64,000 nucleotides of DNA from Cupriavidus gilardii. Its GTDB lineage: Bacteria > Pseudomonadota > Gammaproteobacteria > Burkholderiales > Burkholderiaceae. Under the pieces are notes generated by a model that worked only from the letters and a program-made list of their open reading frames with translations, was not told the DNA's origin and made no database searches. Positions 10,818 to 19,909 of this stretch are shown here, in pieces. The position numbers and the translations under genes were made by a program. The stretch is from assembly GCF_008801915.1 (NCBI RefSeq), contig NZ_VZOV01000013.1:1-64000 (forward strand), given 5' to 3'. The first letter of the stretch is position 1. Each line of letters opens with the position of its first letter.

Positions 10818-11804
10818 ATGCATTCATTCGACTACGACCGCGCCGACAGCCTCGACACGGCGCTGCAGCTGGGCAAGCAGCCCGGCGCGCGCTTCGTCGC
10901 GGGCGGCACCAATCTGCTCGATCTGATCAAGGCCGGCGTCGAACGGCCACAGCGGCTGGTCGATGTCGGCCGGCTGCCGCTGGCAAGCATCGACGCAACG
11001 CCCGATGGCGGCATCCGCATTGGCGCGATGGTCGGCAATGCCGATGCCGCCGATCATCCGCTGGTGCGCGGGCACTATCCGCTGCTGCAGGCCGCGCTGC
11101 TGGCCGGCGCCTCGCCGCAGTTGCGCAATATGGCGACGATCGGCGGCAATCTGATGCAGCGCACGCGCTGCCATTACTTCTACGACATTGGCTTCGACGC
11201 CTGCAACAAGCGCGACCCCGGCTCGGGATGCGCCGCGCGCGACGGCGTGCAGCGCCAGCATGCGATTCTCGGCGCGAGCGAGCATTGCATCGCCACGCAT
11301 CCGTCGGACATGTGCGTGGCGCTGGTGGCGTTGGACGCATCAGTGGTCGTGCGCTGCGCGGGAGGCGAGCGCCGCATCCCCGTGGAGGACTTTCACCGCC
11401 TGCCCGGGGACACACCGGAGCGCGATACCAATCTCGAGGCCGGCGAGCTGATCGTCGCGGTGGAATTGCCGCCGTCGCGCTGCGGCGCCCATTGCCACTA
11501 TCTGAAGGTGCGCGACCGCGCCAGCTATGCGTTCGCGCTGGTATCGGTCGCCGCCGCGCTGCAACTGGACGGCGGCATCGTGCGCGCGGCGCGCATCGTG
11601 CTGGGTGGCGTCGCGCACAAGCCGTGGCGCGCGCAGGCGGCCGAGCAATCGCTGCGCGATCGTCCGCTGGACGGGACCGCGCTGCGCCAGGCCGCCACGC
11701 TGTCGGTGCAGGGCGCGCAGCCCTGCCCTGGCAACGCCTTCAAGGTCGAACTGGCGCAGCGCGCGGTGATCCGGGCGCTGTCCATCGCGGGAGGCATGCG
11801 ATGA
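10818..11804 (+). CDS. paoB: Aldehyde oxidoreductase FAD/[4Fe-4S] subunit, PaoB-like
   Basis: 328-residue FAD-binding subunit. FAD loops are visible as FVAGGTNLLDLIK and NMATIGGNLMQRTRC. The Cys-rich stretch RTRCHYFYD...CNKRDPGSGCAA matches the insertion that holds an extra [4Fe-4S] cluster in E. coli PaoB, and supports a Pao assignment over ordinary xanthine dehydrogenase. The gene starts 16 bp after paoA, and its stop overlaps the start of paoC (ATGA). Role: FAD electron exit for an aldehyde-to-carboxylate oxidation complex. Confidence 0.9.
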   Translation: MHSFDYDRADSLDTALQLGKQPGARFVAGGTNLLDLIKAGVERPQRLVDVGRLPLASIDATPDGGIRIGAMVGNADAADHPLVRGHYPLLQAALLAGASPQLRNMATIGGNLMQRTRCHYFYDIGFDACNKRDPGSGCAARDGVQRQHAILGASEHCIATHPSDMCVALVALDASVVVRCAGGERRIPVEDFHRLPGDTPERDTNLEAGELIVAVELPPSRCGAHCHYLKVRDRASYAFALVSVAAALQLDGGIVRAARIVLGGVAHKPWRAQAAEQSLRDRPLDGTALRQAATLSVQGAQPCPGNAFKVELAQRAVIRALSIAGGMR

Positions 11805-14056
11805 GCTTGCGGGAGAACCCCACCGGGAACGTTGGCGGGAGCGTGCCGGATATCGCCCGCCACCATGTCGACCGCGTCGACGGCGTGCTGAAGGTCACCG
11901 GGCGCGCGCACTACACCGCCGACCACCAGCTGCCCAACGTGCTGCAGGCGATCATGGTCACCAGTACCATTGCCGCCGGCGAGGTGGCATCGATCGACAC
12001 CGGCGCGGCGGAGCGGATGCCCGGCGTTCGCCTGGTGATGACCCCGTTCAACGCGCCCCGGCTGCCGAAGAACGGCAAGGCGGCCGCGGGCGAGATGCCT
12101 GCCGGCCGCGTGATGAACCTGCTGCAGGACACCAGCGTGCGCTACAACAACCAGCCGATCGCGCTGGTCGTAGCCGATACGCTGGACCAGGCCCGCGAGG
12201 CCGCGCGCCATCTGCGCATCGCCTATCGCCGGCAGCCGGCGACGCTGGACTTCGCCAAGGCCAAGGCGCGGGCCTACGAACCGCGCAAGGTCAAGAACGA
12301 GTCGGCGGACACCGCGCGCGGCGACCTCAATGCGGCGATGCGCGAGGCCACGACCACGATCGACGCGACCTACACCACGCCGATGCAGCACCACAACGCG
12401 ATGGAGCCGCACGCCACCATCGCCGCGTGGGACGGCGACACGCTGACGCTGTACGACGCGACACAGTACGTGGCCGGCGTGCGCAAGGCCGTGGCCAAGA
12501 CCTTCGGCATCCCGGCCGACAAGGTCCGCGTGATCTGCCCCTTCGTCGGCGGCGGCTTCGGCGGCAAGGGCTCGGTCTGGTCGCATGTGGTGCTGGCCGC
12601 GATGGCGGCGCGCGCGGTGGGCCGTCCCGTCAAGCTGGCGGTCGAGCGCCCGCAGCTGTTTGGCCTCGCCGGCGAGCGGCCGCCGACCGAACAGCGCGTA
12701 CTGGCCGCCGCGCGCGAGGACGGCACACTGACCGGCCTGCGCCACGACGTGGTGACGGCGACCTCGTATCTGGAAGACTGGGTCGAGCCCGCCGCGATGA
12801 TGACGCGGCTGCTCTATGGCTGCCCGACCGTCCATACCAGCCATCGCCTCGTCAAGCTGCATATCGGCACGCCGACCTTCATGCGCGCGCCCGGCGATGC
12901 CAGCGGCAGCTTCGCGCTCGAATCGGCGCTGGACGAGCTGGCCCATGCGCTGAAGGTGGATCCGGTCGAGCTGCGGCTGCGCAACGATACCGATACCGAC
13001 CTGAGCCAGAACCTGCCATTCTCCAGCCGGCGGATGAGCGAGTGCTTTCGTCTCGGCGCGGACGAATTTGGCTGGTGGCAACGCGACCCGACCCCGCGCA
13101 GCATGCGCGCCGATGGCAAGCTGGCCGGCATGGGCGTGGCCACCGCGACCTATCCGGCGATGCGGCAGGCGGCCACCGCCACCGCCATCATCGAGCCGGA
13201 CGGCAGCGCCTGCATCCGCTGCGCGACGCACGACCTGGGCACCGGCACCTATACCGTGATGACGCAGGTCGCGGCCGAAGCGCTGGGAATGCCGCCTGCG
13301 CAGATCCGCTTCGAGCTTGGCGACACCGCCTTCCCCGACGCGCCGATCGCCGGCGGCTCGCAGACGGTGGCCAGCGTGGCGCCGGCCGTGCAGGCGGCAG
13401 CCAGCGCGGCACGGCAGGTGCTGATCGACCGCGCCGTGGCCGACCGTGCCTCGCCGCTGTTCGGCGCGCCGCCCGAGGATGTCACGGTAGCCGACGGCTG
13501 GCTGGCCCGGGCATCCGATCCCGCCTGCCGCGAATCCATCGCGGCGACGATGGCGCGCAATGGCGGTCAACGGATCGAGGCCACGCGCACGGCCGAGCCG
13601 GGCGACGAGACGCAGCGCCATTCGATGCATTCGTTCGGCGCGATCTTCGCGGAGGTCCATGTCGACCCCGATCTCGGGGAAGTGCGCGTGCACCGGATGC
13701 TCGGCACCTTCGGCGTCGGCCGCTTGCTGAACCGCAAGACCGGCCACAGCCAGCTGATGGGCGGCATGGTGTGGGGCATCGGCCTGGCGCTGCACGAGGC
13801 CTCGTTGCTCGATCCGCGCAGCGGACGCATCGCCAACGGCAATCTGGCGGAGTACCACGTGCCGGTGAACGCCGATGTCGGCCAGGTCGATGTCATGGTC
13901 GTCGACGAGTTCGACCCGCATATCAATCCGCTCGGCGCCAAGGGCATCGGCGAAATCGGGATCGTCGGCGCCGGCGCGGCGATCGCCAATGCGGTGTTCC
14001 ATGCGACCGGCAAGCGGATACGGCACCTGCCGATCACGCCCGACAAGCTGCTGTAA
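11801..14056 (+). CDS. paoC: Aldehyde oxidoreductase molybdopterin subunit, PaoC-like
   Basis: 751-residue molybdenum-binding subunit, close to the ~730 residues of PaoC. Motifs are CPFVGGGFGGKG for the Mo cofactor, HHNAMEPHATIAAW, and a C-terminal GAKGIGEIGIVGAGAAIANA in which the Glu of GEIG is the catalytic base of the family. The start overlaps paoB by four bases. Family reaction: hydroxylation of aldehydes (including aromatic ones) to acids with water as oxygen donor. No XdhC/PaoD-type cofactor-insertion chaperone follows; the next gene is a BON protein, so that function must come from elsewhere. Confidence 0.92.
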   Translation: MSLRENPTGNVGGSVPDIARHHVDRVDGVLKVTGRAHYTADHQLPNVLQAIMVTSTIAAGEVASIDTGAAERMPGVRLVMTPFNAPRLPKNGKAAAGEMPAGRVMNLLQDTSVRYNNQPIALVVADTLDQAREAARHLRIAYRRQPATLDFAKAKARAYEPRKVKNESADTARGDLNAAMREATTTIDATYTTPMQHHNAMEPHATIAAWDGDTLTLYDATQYVAGVRKAVAKTFGIPADKVRVICPFVGGGFGGKGSVWSHVVLAAMAARAVGRPVKLAVERPQLFGLAGERPPTEQRVLAAAREDGTLTGLRHDVVTATSYLEDWVEPAAMMTRLLYGCPTVHTSHRLVKLHIGTPTFMRAPGDASGSFALESALDELAHALKVDPVELRLRNDTDTDLSQNLPFSSRRMSECFRLGADEFGWWQRDPTPRSMRADGKLAGMGVATATYPAMRQAATATAIIEPDGSACIRCATHDLGTGTYTVMTQVAAEALGMPPAQIRFELGDTAFPDAPIAGGSQTVASVAPAVQAAASAARQVLIDRAVADRASPLFGAPPEDVTVADGWLARASDPACRESIAATMARNGGQRIEATRTAEPGDETQRHSMHSFGAIFAEVHVDPDLGEVRVHRMLGTFGVGRLLNRKTGHSQLMGGMVWGIGLALHEASLLDPRSGRIANGNLAEYHVPVNADVGQVDVMVVDEFDPHINPLGAKGIGEIGIVGAGAAIANAVFHATGKRIRHLPITPDKLL

Positions 14057-14222
14057 GCGGCAGGCCTTCCACCGTGCTTATTTACAAGCCATCCCGGCAA
14101 AGATTGCACCGTCGATGGTGGCGGCGCGTCCTGCCAGCGCGACGGCACCGTGTCACCGCTCGCGGCGACGGTACGGTTTTTGCGGCCATTGCCCGGTACG
14201 TCCATGATCGATGGAGACCGAA

Positions 14223-14774
14223 ATGAACGGCAGCAGAGACAACGGCAATCGTCCGCCGATGCGGCCCCGGGACACCGGCGAGGACCGGCGCGGACGCGGT
14301 ACCGTGACCGGCGGCATGGAGTGGTTCCCCGAGGACCCGCGTACCGGCGAGGTCGCGGAAACCTGGCGCCATCGCGGCTATGGCGGATCGCGCGGCATGC
14401 GCGACGCCTACCATTATCGGCGCGGCGATACCGGCGCGATGGGCTCCGGCGGCGGCAGCGTCGGCTTCAACGAATTCGGCGAGCGTGGCACGAGCAGCGG
14501 CGCGGGCATGGGCGGCAGTACGGGCACGCGGCGCCCGCGCACCTTGCCCAAGGGCTATCGGCGCACCGACGAGCGCATCTGCGACGAGGTCTGCGAACGG
14601 CTGGCCGAGGCGCGCGAACTGGACGTGTCCGAGGTCACCGTGGAGGTCGGCTCGGGCATCGTCACGCTGAGCGGCACCGTGTCGGACCGGCGCGCCAAGT
14701 ACCGCGTCGAGGATATCGCCGAGGAAGTGATGGGCGTCGACGAGGTCAGGAACAACATTCGCGTGCCGCGCTGA
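14223..14774 (+). CDS. BON-domain protein with Gly/Arg-rich N-terminus
   Basis: 183-residue protein if started at ATG 14223, which has a GGAGACC site; ATG 14211 in frame is an alternative. The first ~110 residues are low complexity, rich in Gly, Arg and Ser, with no signal peptide. The last ~65 residues form a BON domain (DERICDEVCERLAEA..VTVEVGSGIVTLSGTVSDRRAK..VEDIAEEVMGVDEVRNNIRV). BON domains occur in OsmY-type stress proteins and are thought to bind membranes or ligands. It is not exported by any obvious signal; role unknown. Confidence 0.8.
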   Translation: MNGSRDNGNRPPMRPRDTGEDRRGRGTVTGGMEWFPEDPRTGEVAETWRHRGYGGSRGMRDAYHYRRGDTGAMGSGGGSVGFNEFGERGTSSGAGMGGSTGTRRPRTLPKGYRRTDERICDEVCERLAEARELDVSEVTVEVGSGIVTLSGTVSDRRAKYRVEDIAEEVMGVDEVRNNIRVPR

Positions 14775-14825
14775 CGGCGCGGCCGCCGGCTCCGTGCCGC
14801 GAGAGACAGCAAGGGGCGGCGCGCG

Positions 14826-15788
14826 TTACCGGGGGGCCGTCCCGGCTTCGGCCGCGCGAATGCGGTCCGCCTGTTCGCGCAGCGCCTGCATGAAGGCGTG
14901 CAGCACCTCGTCGTCGCCGCCCTTGCGCCATACCGCCCCGACCGGGCCGAACGATTCCCGGTCCCCGAGCGGCAGGATATGCAGCAGTCCCAGCGAGGCC
15001 AGATGCTCGGCCATCGCCGCGGAGCAGACGCCGACATAGTCGGTCTCGCGCAGCACCGCCTGCATGGTCACGATGGAACCGGTCTCGACAGCCGGGCGCA
15101 GACCCGCGGCGCCGTGCTCCAGCAGCACGGTATCGAGCCGCGTGCGCATCAGCGTCTCGCGCTGCGGCATCGCCCACGGATACGAGAACAGCTGGCCCCA
15201 GCGCAGCCGTCTGGCGTGCGCCAGCGGATGATGCGGACCGACCACCACCGCCATCGCGTCCTCGAACAGCACCTCATGCGCCAGATGCGGCCCGTAGGCC
15301 CGCGCGTCGATCGAACCGACCACCAGATCGAACTCGCGCTTCTCCAGGCGATCGAGCAGCGTGTTGAACGCGCCTTCGGTGACCTGGATCGACACATTGG
15401 GCTGCGTCCGCTGAAACGCGACGATGGCCCAGGGAATCAGATGCGCGACGCCGGCCAGCACGCTGCCCACATGCAGGCGCGCCACCGCGCCCCTGGCGAT
15501 CGCGCCCAGTTCGTCGTGGGCGCGCGATACCTCGCCGAGCACGCGCACGGCGAGACGGCGCACGGCCTCGCCGGCCGGCGTCAGTTGCAGGCGGCGGCCG
15601 CGGATGGCCAGCCTGACGCCGGCCAGTTCCTCCATTTCGCTGAGCCAGTGCGACACCGCGGACTGCGTCATATGCAGCCGCGTCGCGGCGGCCGACAGCG
15701 TGCCCGCGTCGTGAAGAATCAGGAAGGATTCGAGGTGCCGCACCCGCAGTCGGCGCGCCCAGGCGATGCTGTGGTCGGATGGATCCAT
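14826..15788 (-). CDS. LysR-family transcriptional regulator
   Basis: 320-residue LysR-type regulator. The helix-turn-helix is near residues 15-75 (LRVRHLESFLILHDAGTLSAAA, then QSAVSHWLSEMEE). It is followed by the periplasmic-binding-like effector domain with GSVLAGVAHLIPWAI. It diverges from the Bug receptor gene at 15911 (122-bp spacer), the usual arrangement for a LysR regulator of its neighbour. Likely target: the receptor and gamma-glutamyltransferase genes. The effector is not deducible. I saw no convincing T-N11-A site in the spacer. Confidence 0.92.
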   Translation of the reverse strand: MDPSDHSIAWARRLRVRHLESFLILHDAGTLSAAATRLHMTQSAVSHWLSEMEELAGVRLAIRGRRLQLTPAGEAVRRLAVRVLGEVSRAHDELGAIARGAVARLHVGSVLAGVAHLIPWAIVAFQRTQPNVSIQVTEGAFNTLLDRLEKREFDLVVGSIDARAYGPHLAHEVLFEDAMAVVVGPHHPLAHARRLRWGQLFSYPWAMPQRETLMRTRLDTVLLEHGAAGLRPAVETGSIVTMQAVLRETDYVGVCSAAMAEHLASLGLLHILPLGDRESFGPVGAVWRKGGDDEVLHAFMQALREQADRIRAAEAGTAPR

Positions 15789-15910
15789 GAGCGAATACTA
15801 ATAGATGGTTCGAAACAATTCACTAGGTGCGTTTGCGGTTCGGCCCAATAATTTCCCGGCATCCAGGCGCCAGACCTGGAATTCGACGGACCTGGACACT
15901 GCCACCATCT

Positions 15911-16897
15911 ATGAGAAAAACTTCCCTTTTCCACTTCGCTGTTCCTCTTGCCCTCGCCTTCGGCGTGGCCGCACCGAGCTACGCCTGCGGTGAGCCTGGC
16001 GCGTCGTCGCGCCCGATCCGCCTGGTCGTCTCGCAGCAGGCCGGTGGCAGCACGGATACCCTGGCCCGCATGTGGGCCGAGCGCGTCGGCAAGACGCTGC
16101 AGACGCCGATCGTGGTGGAGAACCGCGCCGGCGCGGGCGGCATCATCGCGGCCAAGTACGTGCTGAGCCAGCCAGCCGACGGCTGCACGCTGTTCCTTGC
16201 GGGCGTCTCGCAGATGGTGCTGAACAAGTTCGTCTATGCGCCGCTGGCCTACAAGCCGGAATCCGATTTCGCGCCGGTGTCGATGCTGGCCACCGTGCCC
16301 TTCGTGCTGGTCGCCAATCCGCAATCGGGCCTGCGCAACTATCGCGAGCTGGTCGATGCCGCCAAGGCCAAGCCCGGCAGCATCAGCTTCGCCTCGTCGG
16401 GCAACGGCAACTCAACCCATCTGGTGGTCGAGCTGATGCAGAAGCAGCAGGGCATCAAGCTGCTGCACGTGCCGTATCGCGGCGAGCCGGATGGCGTGGT
16501 ATCGACCGTCTCCGGTGCGACGCAGGTGATGGCGCCGGTGCTGAGCACCGCGCTGCCGCAGATCAAGGCCGGCAAGCTGACGCCGCTGATGCTGTTCGCG
16601 TCCAAACGCGTGCCCGAGCTGCCGGATGTGCCGACCGCCGCCGAGCTGGGCCTGAAGGGCTTCGAGAACATCGGCTGGAGCGGCATCGCGGCGAAGGCTG
16701 GCACGCCGGCCAACGTCATCGCGCGGCTGCACGCCGCGACGCAGACCTTCCTGGCCGAGCCGGCCGTGGTCGACAAGCTCAAGTCGATGCAGGTGCTGCC
16801 GATGCCGGGCCCGTCGGACCAGCTGATGGAACTGACCGTGCGCGACACCGCCAAGTGGCAGGGCGCGATCGGCGACCTGGACCTGAGCGCGAAGTAA
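15911..16897 (+). CDS. Bug/TctC-family tripartite tricarboxylate receptor
   Basis: 328-residue periplasmic receptor. MRKTSLFHF followed by a hydrophobic stretch and a site after SYA gives a Sec signal. The mature protein begins PIRLVVSQQAGGSTDTLARMWAERV, the Bug-family ligand-loop region. VVVENRAGAGGIIAAKYV and NVIARLHAATQTFL are family hallmarks. Bug receptors bind carboxylates and amino acids such as citrate or glutamate; many are orphans that feed TctAB or act in sensing. It lies between a divergent LysR regulator and a gamma-glutamyltransferase gene 95 bp downstream, suggesting a gamma-glutamyl or glutamate-like ligand (inference). Confidence 0.92.
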   Translation: MRKTSLFHFAVPLALAFGVAAPSYACGEPGASSRPIRLVVSQQAGGSTDTLARMWAERVGKTLQTPIVVENRAGAGGIIAAKYVLSQPADGCTLFLAGVSQMVLNKFVYAPLAYKPESDFAPVSMLATVPFVLVANPQSGLRNYRELVDAAKAKPGSISFASSGNGNSTHLVVELMQKQQGIKLLHVPYRGEPDGVVSTVSGATQVMAPVLSTALPQIKAGKLTPLMLFASKRVPELPDVPTAAELGLKGFENIGWSGIAAKAGTPANVIARLHAATQTFLAEPAVVDKLKSMQVLPMPGPSDQLMELTVRDTAKWQGAIGDLDLSAK

Positions 16898-16992
16898 GCC
16901 TCGCCCCTCCCGTCATCCACGCAATCCCGCGCCGGGATGCGCCATCGGCATCGCCGCCGGCGCATCCCGGCGCAAACCTATCGAGACAAGCA

Positions 16993-18621
16993 ATGACCCG
17001 AAGTGGAATGGTGTCCTGCCCGCAGCCGGAGGCGGCCGAGTCCGGCATCGAGATCCTGCGCGCCGGCGGCAATGCGGCCGACGCCGCGGTCGCCTGCGCG
17101 CTGGCGCAAACCGTCGTCGATCCGCTGATGTGCGGCATCGCGGGCTTCGGCACCGCCGCCGTCTATATGCCCGGCAGCGGCGCGCACGAATACATCGACT
17201 TCCATGCGACCGCGCCGGCGGCGGCGCGCCCCGACATGTGGGCCGATCTGCTGGAAGGCGAAGCGCGCGACGGCTTCGGCTTCTTCATCAAGGACCGGCT
17301 GAACGACATCGGCTACCAATCGATCGCGACGCCGGGCACGCTGCGCGGGCTGGAAGCGCTGCATCGCAGCCACGGCAGGCTGCCGTGGAAAGAGGTGGTG
17401 CAGCCGGCGATCCAGTGGGCGCGCGACGGCTACTTCGTCCGCCCCGGCATGTATGCGTTCTGGATCGACGAGGCGACGCTGGGCCGCGCCAGCAACCGCG
17501 AGCGCCTGGCCTTCAGCGAAAGCGGCCGCCAACTGTATTGCCGGCCCGACGGATCGCCGCATACCATCGGCACCCCGCTGAAGAATCGCGACTACGCCGA
17601 TACGCTGGAGCGGATCGCGTCCGGCGGCGTCGATGCGTTCTATCTGGGCGAGATCGCGGAGCAGATCGTCGCCGACATGCGCGAACACGGCGCGCTGCTG
17701 TCCCGCGAGGACCTGGCCGGCTACCGGGCCGTACGTACCGCGCCGCTGGTCGGCGGCTACCGCGGCCGCCGCGTCACCACCAATCGGCCGCCCGGCGGCG
17801 GCGCGATGCTGCTGCAGATGCTGGCCATCCTCGAGCAGTTCGATCTGCGCGCGCTGCGGCACAACAGCCCCGACTACATCCGCGTGGTCTGCGAGGCGAT
17901 GAAGCAGGCGACCATCGACAAGGACCGCTTCATCGGCGATCCCGCCTTTGTCGACGTGCCGCTGGACCGGCTGCTGTCGCCCGACTACGCCCGCGAGGTC
18001 GCCCAGCGCATCCGCGATGGCCAGCGCGCCGAAGTGCCGCGCGTCAATCCGGGCCATGCGGTGCCGCGCGACACCACGCATCTGTCGGTCGTCGACGGCG
18101 AGGGCAATTGCGTGTCGCTGACGCACTCGCTGGCGATGCCGTCGGGGGTGATCACGCCGGGCCTGGGCTTCATGTACAACGGCTGCATGGGTGTATTCGA
18201 CCCGCGCCCGGGACGCGCGGGCAGCATCGCGCCCGGCAAGCGCCGCTTCACCTCGTCGTGCCCGACCATCGTCTTCAAGGACGACAAGCCCGAGATCGTG
18301 CTGGGCGCGCCGGGCGGCACGCAGATCGCGATGGGCGTGCTGCAGAGCATCGTCAATGTGGTCGACTTCGACATGCCGATGCAGGCCGCCGTGTCCGCGC
18401 CGCGCTTCTCGTCGACCAGCAACGCGATCGACGTCTGCAACCGTATCCCGCGCTATGTCACGCGCGAGCTGGAGCAGGACGGCTATCCCGTGATACGCAA
18501 CCCGTACAACTACACGATCGGCTGGGTGCACGCGGTGCGGATCGTCGACGGGCGGCTGGAAGGCGGCGCCGATCCGGGGCGCGACGGCGTGGCGCTGGAG
18601 ATCGAGGTGCCAACGGCATAG
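16993..18621 (+). CDS. Gamma-glutamyltransferase family hydrolase, no signal peptide
   Basis: 542-residue Ntn-hydrolase of the gamma-glutamyltranspeptidase family. The autocleavage/nucleophile site is DTTHLSVVDGEGN with Thr361 as predicted nucleophile. NAADAAVACALAQTVVDP in the large subunit and LGAPGGTQIAMGVLQ in the small subunit are typical. Unlike periplasmic Ggt it has no signal peptide (MTRSGMVSCPQPEAAESG), so it should be cytoplasmic. It fits cytoplasmic family members that cleave gamma-glutamyl or other amide substrates. Co-directional with a Bug receptor, so uptake followed by hydrolysis is plausible. Confidence 0.88.
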   Translation: MTRSGMVSCPQPEAAESGIEILRAGGNAADAAVACALAQTVVDPLMCGIAGFGTAAVYMPGSGAHEYIDFHATAPAAARPDMWADLLEGEARDGFGFFIKDRLNDIGYQSIATPGTLRGLEALHRSHGRLPWKEVVQPAIQWARDGYFVRPGMYAFWIDEATLGRASNRERLAFSESGRQLYCRPDGSPHTIGTPLKNRDYADTLERIASGGVDAFYLGEIAEQIVADMREHGALLSREDLAGYRAVRTAPLVGGYRGRRVTTNRPPGGGAMLLQMLAILEQFDLRALRHNSPDYIRVVCEAMKQATIDKDRFIGDPAFVDVPLDRLLSPDYAREVAQRIRDGQRAEVPRVNPGHAVPRDTTHLSVVDGEGNCVSLTHSLAMPSGVITPGLGFMYNGCMGVFDPRPGRAGSIAPGKRRFTSSCPTIVFKDDKPEIVLGAPGGTQIAMGVLQSIVNVVDFDMPMQAAVSAPRFSSTSNAIDVCNRIPRYVTRELEQDGYPVIRNPYNYTIGWVHAVRIVDGRLEGGADPGRDGVALEIEVPTA

Positions 18622-18652
18622 CGCGCTGGCTGTCGACAACCGGGCGCGATGC

Positions 18653-18685
18653 GGGGCACGCCAACCTCACGGGTTGGCGTGCCCC
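18653..18685. terminator. Bidirectional hairpin between GGT and MFS genes
   Basis: Perfect 14-bp arms GGGGCACGCCAACC (18653-18666) and GGTTGGCGTGCCCC (18672-18685) with a five-base loop TCACG. The TGA of the minus-strand MFS gene is in the loop. No long T tract follows, so it may be a protective or factor-assisted end for two convergent genes. Confidence 0.7.
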
Positions 18686-19881
18686 TGTTCCGTCCGGTGT
18701 TGTGGCCGAGCGCTCGACTGCTTGTCTGGATACCGAACCACCAGTGCAAAGCTCGCCCAACACAGCAGGGTCATCGACAAGGCCACGGCGCCGAGTTGAC
18801 CGCTCGGCAGGAACGGCGCCGTGGCCTGTGTCGCCAGGGCGCCCGTCGCGAGCAATGCCAGCACCATCAGCGCCGACGCGCGTCCGAGTTGGGCGTTCGG
18901 CACCGACAGCGCCTCGCTGAACGCGGTCGGGCCGCGTATGCCCAGCACCGCGCAGAACGCGGCCCAGAACGCCAGCAGCCACGGATAGGAAAGTCGGTCG
19001 GCCCACCATGCCGCCAACAGCGCGGTGCAAAGCAGCCCATGCAGCAGCGCGCCCAGCTGGATCGCATGGCGCGGGCCCAGCCGGTTGCTGATCCGGCCGG
19101 CCTGGCTGGCCGCGACGATGAACCCCGCCACGCCGCAGACCTGCGCCAGCGCAAAGCCGCTCTGGCCTGTGCCGGCGAGCGCGGGAAGGACTTGCGGCGC
19201 GCTGGCGACGAAGGCGATCAACGCGCCGAACGACAGCGAATGGGCCAGCGCCAGTCCGACGAAATGCCAATTGCACAGCAGGGCGCGATAGCCGACCCGT
19301 CCGGCTTTCTCCTCGGTCTCTGGCAGCGCGACCGGTGTAGCCCGCAGTGCGAACGGAGCGGACACCAGCGCGACGATGCCGATGATGGCGAAGGTCGTGC
19401 GCCAATCGGCGATCAGCAGCAGCGCGGTGCCAAGGACCGGCCCCGCAGCGGGCACGATCGCCTCGATCATCGCGATCGCGGCGATGCCACGCACCCCGTC
19501 CTGCTCGGGCAGCGTCGCGCGCACGACGGTCGGCACGACCACTGTCGCGGCCCCCGCCGCGATGCCTTGTATCAGGCGAAGGCCAAGCAGCACCGGCAGA
19601 TCAGGTGCCAGCGCGCAGCCGAAGCTGGTCAGGATCAGGGCCAGCAAGCCCGTCTGCACGTAGCGCCTCGGGCCGATCCGGTGCAGCATCTCGCCCCAGA
19701 CCAGTTGCGAGGCGGCCAGGCCCAGCAGGAAGATCGCGATGGTCAACTGCCCTTGCGCCACCGTGATGCCGAGATCGCGCTGCATCGTCGGCACGGCAGG
19801 CAGATACAGATCCATCGTCAGCATGCTCGCCGCCGTGATGGTGGCCAGCGGAAGGACCGTACGAATCGATGGCTTCGACAA
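18667..19881 (-). CDS. Bcr/CflA-type MFS multidrug efflux transporter
   Basis: 404-residue, 12-segment MFS protein. The N-terminus (LPLATITAASMLTMDLYLPAVPTM) with acidic Asp in helix 1, and GLRLIQGIAAGAATVVVPTVVRA in the helix 4-5 region, match the Bcr/CflA drug-resistance group. The start is TTG at 19881, preceded by AAGGAG at good spacing within a palindrome AAGGAGACTCCTT. Expected role: proton-driven export of drugs or metabolites. It lies downstream of an EamA transporter on the same strand (28-bp gap), a likely two-gene unit. Confidence 0.88.
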   Translation of the reverse strand: MSKPSIRTVLPLATITAASMLTMDLYLPAVPTMQRDLGITVAQGQLTIAIFLLGLAASQLVWGEMLHRIGPRRYVQTGLLALILTSFGCALAPDLPVLLGLRLIQGIAAGAATVVVPTVVRATLPEQDGVRGIAAIAMIEAIVPAAGPVLGTALLLIADWRTTFAIIGIVALVSAPFALRATPVALPETEEKAGRVGYRALLCNWHFVGLALAHSLSFGALIAFVASAPQVLPALAGTGQSGFALAQVCGVAGFIVAASQAGRISNRLGPRHAIQLGALLHGLLCTALLAAWWADRLSYPWLLAFWAAFCAVLGIRGPTAFSEALSVPNAQLGRASALMVLALLATGALATQATAPFLPSGQLGAVALSMTLLCWASFALVVRYPDKQSSARPQHRTEQGHANP

Positions 19882-19909
19882 AGGAGACTCCTTGCAGCCG
19901 GCTCGGACA

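Noticed and set aside
15789..15910. LysR T-N11-A operator between the LysR and Bug genes
   Set aside because: The region is AT-rich with a TTCGAA core, but no symmetrical T-N11-A site stood out, so I did not list one.
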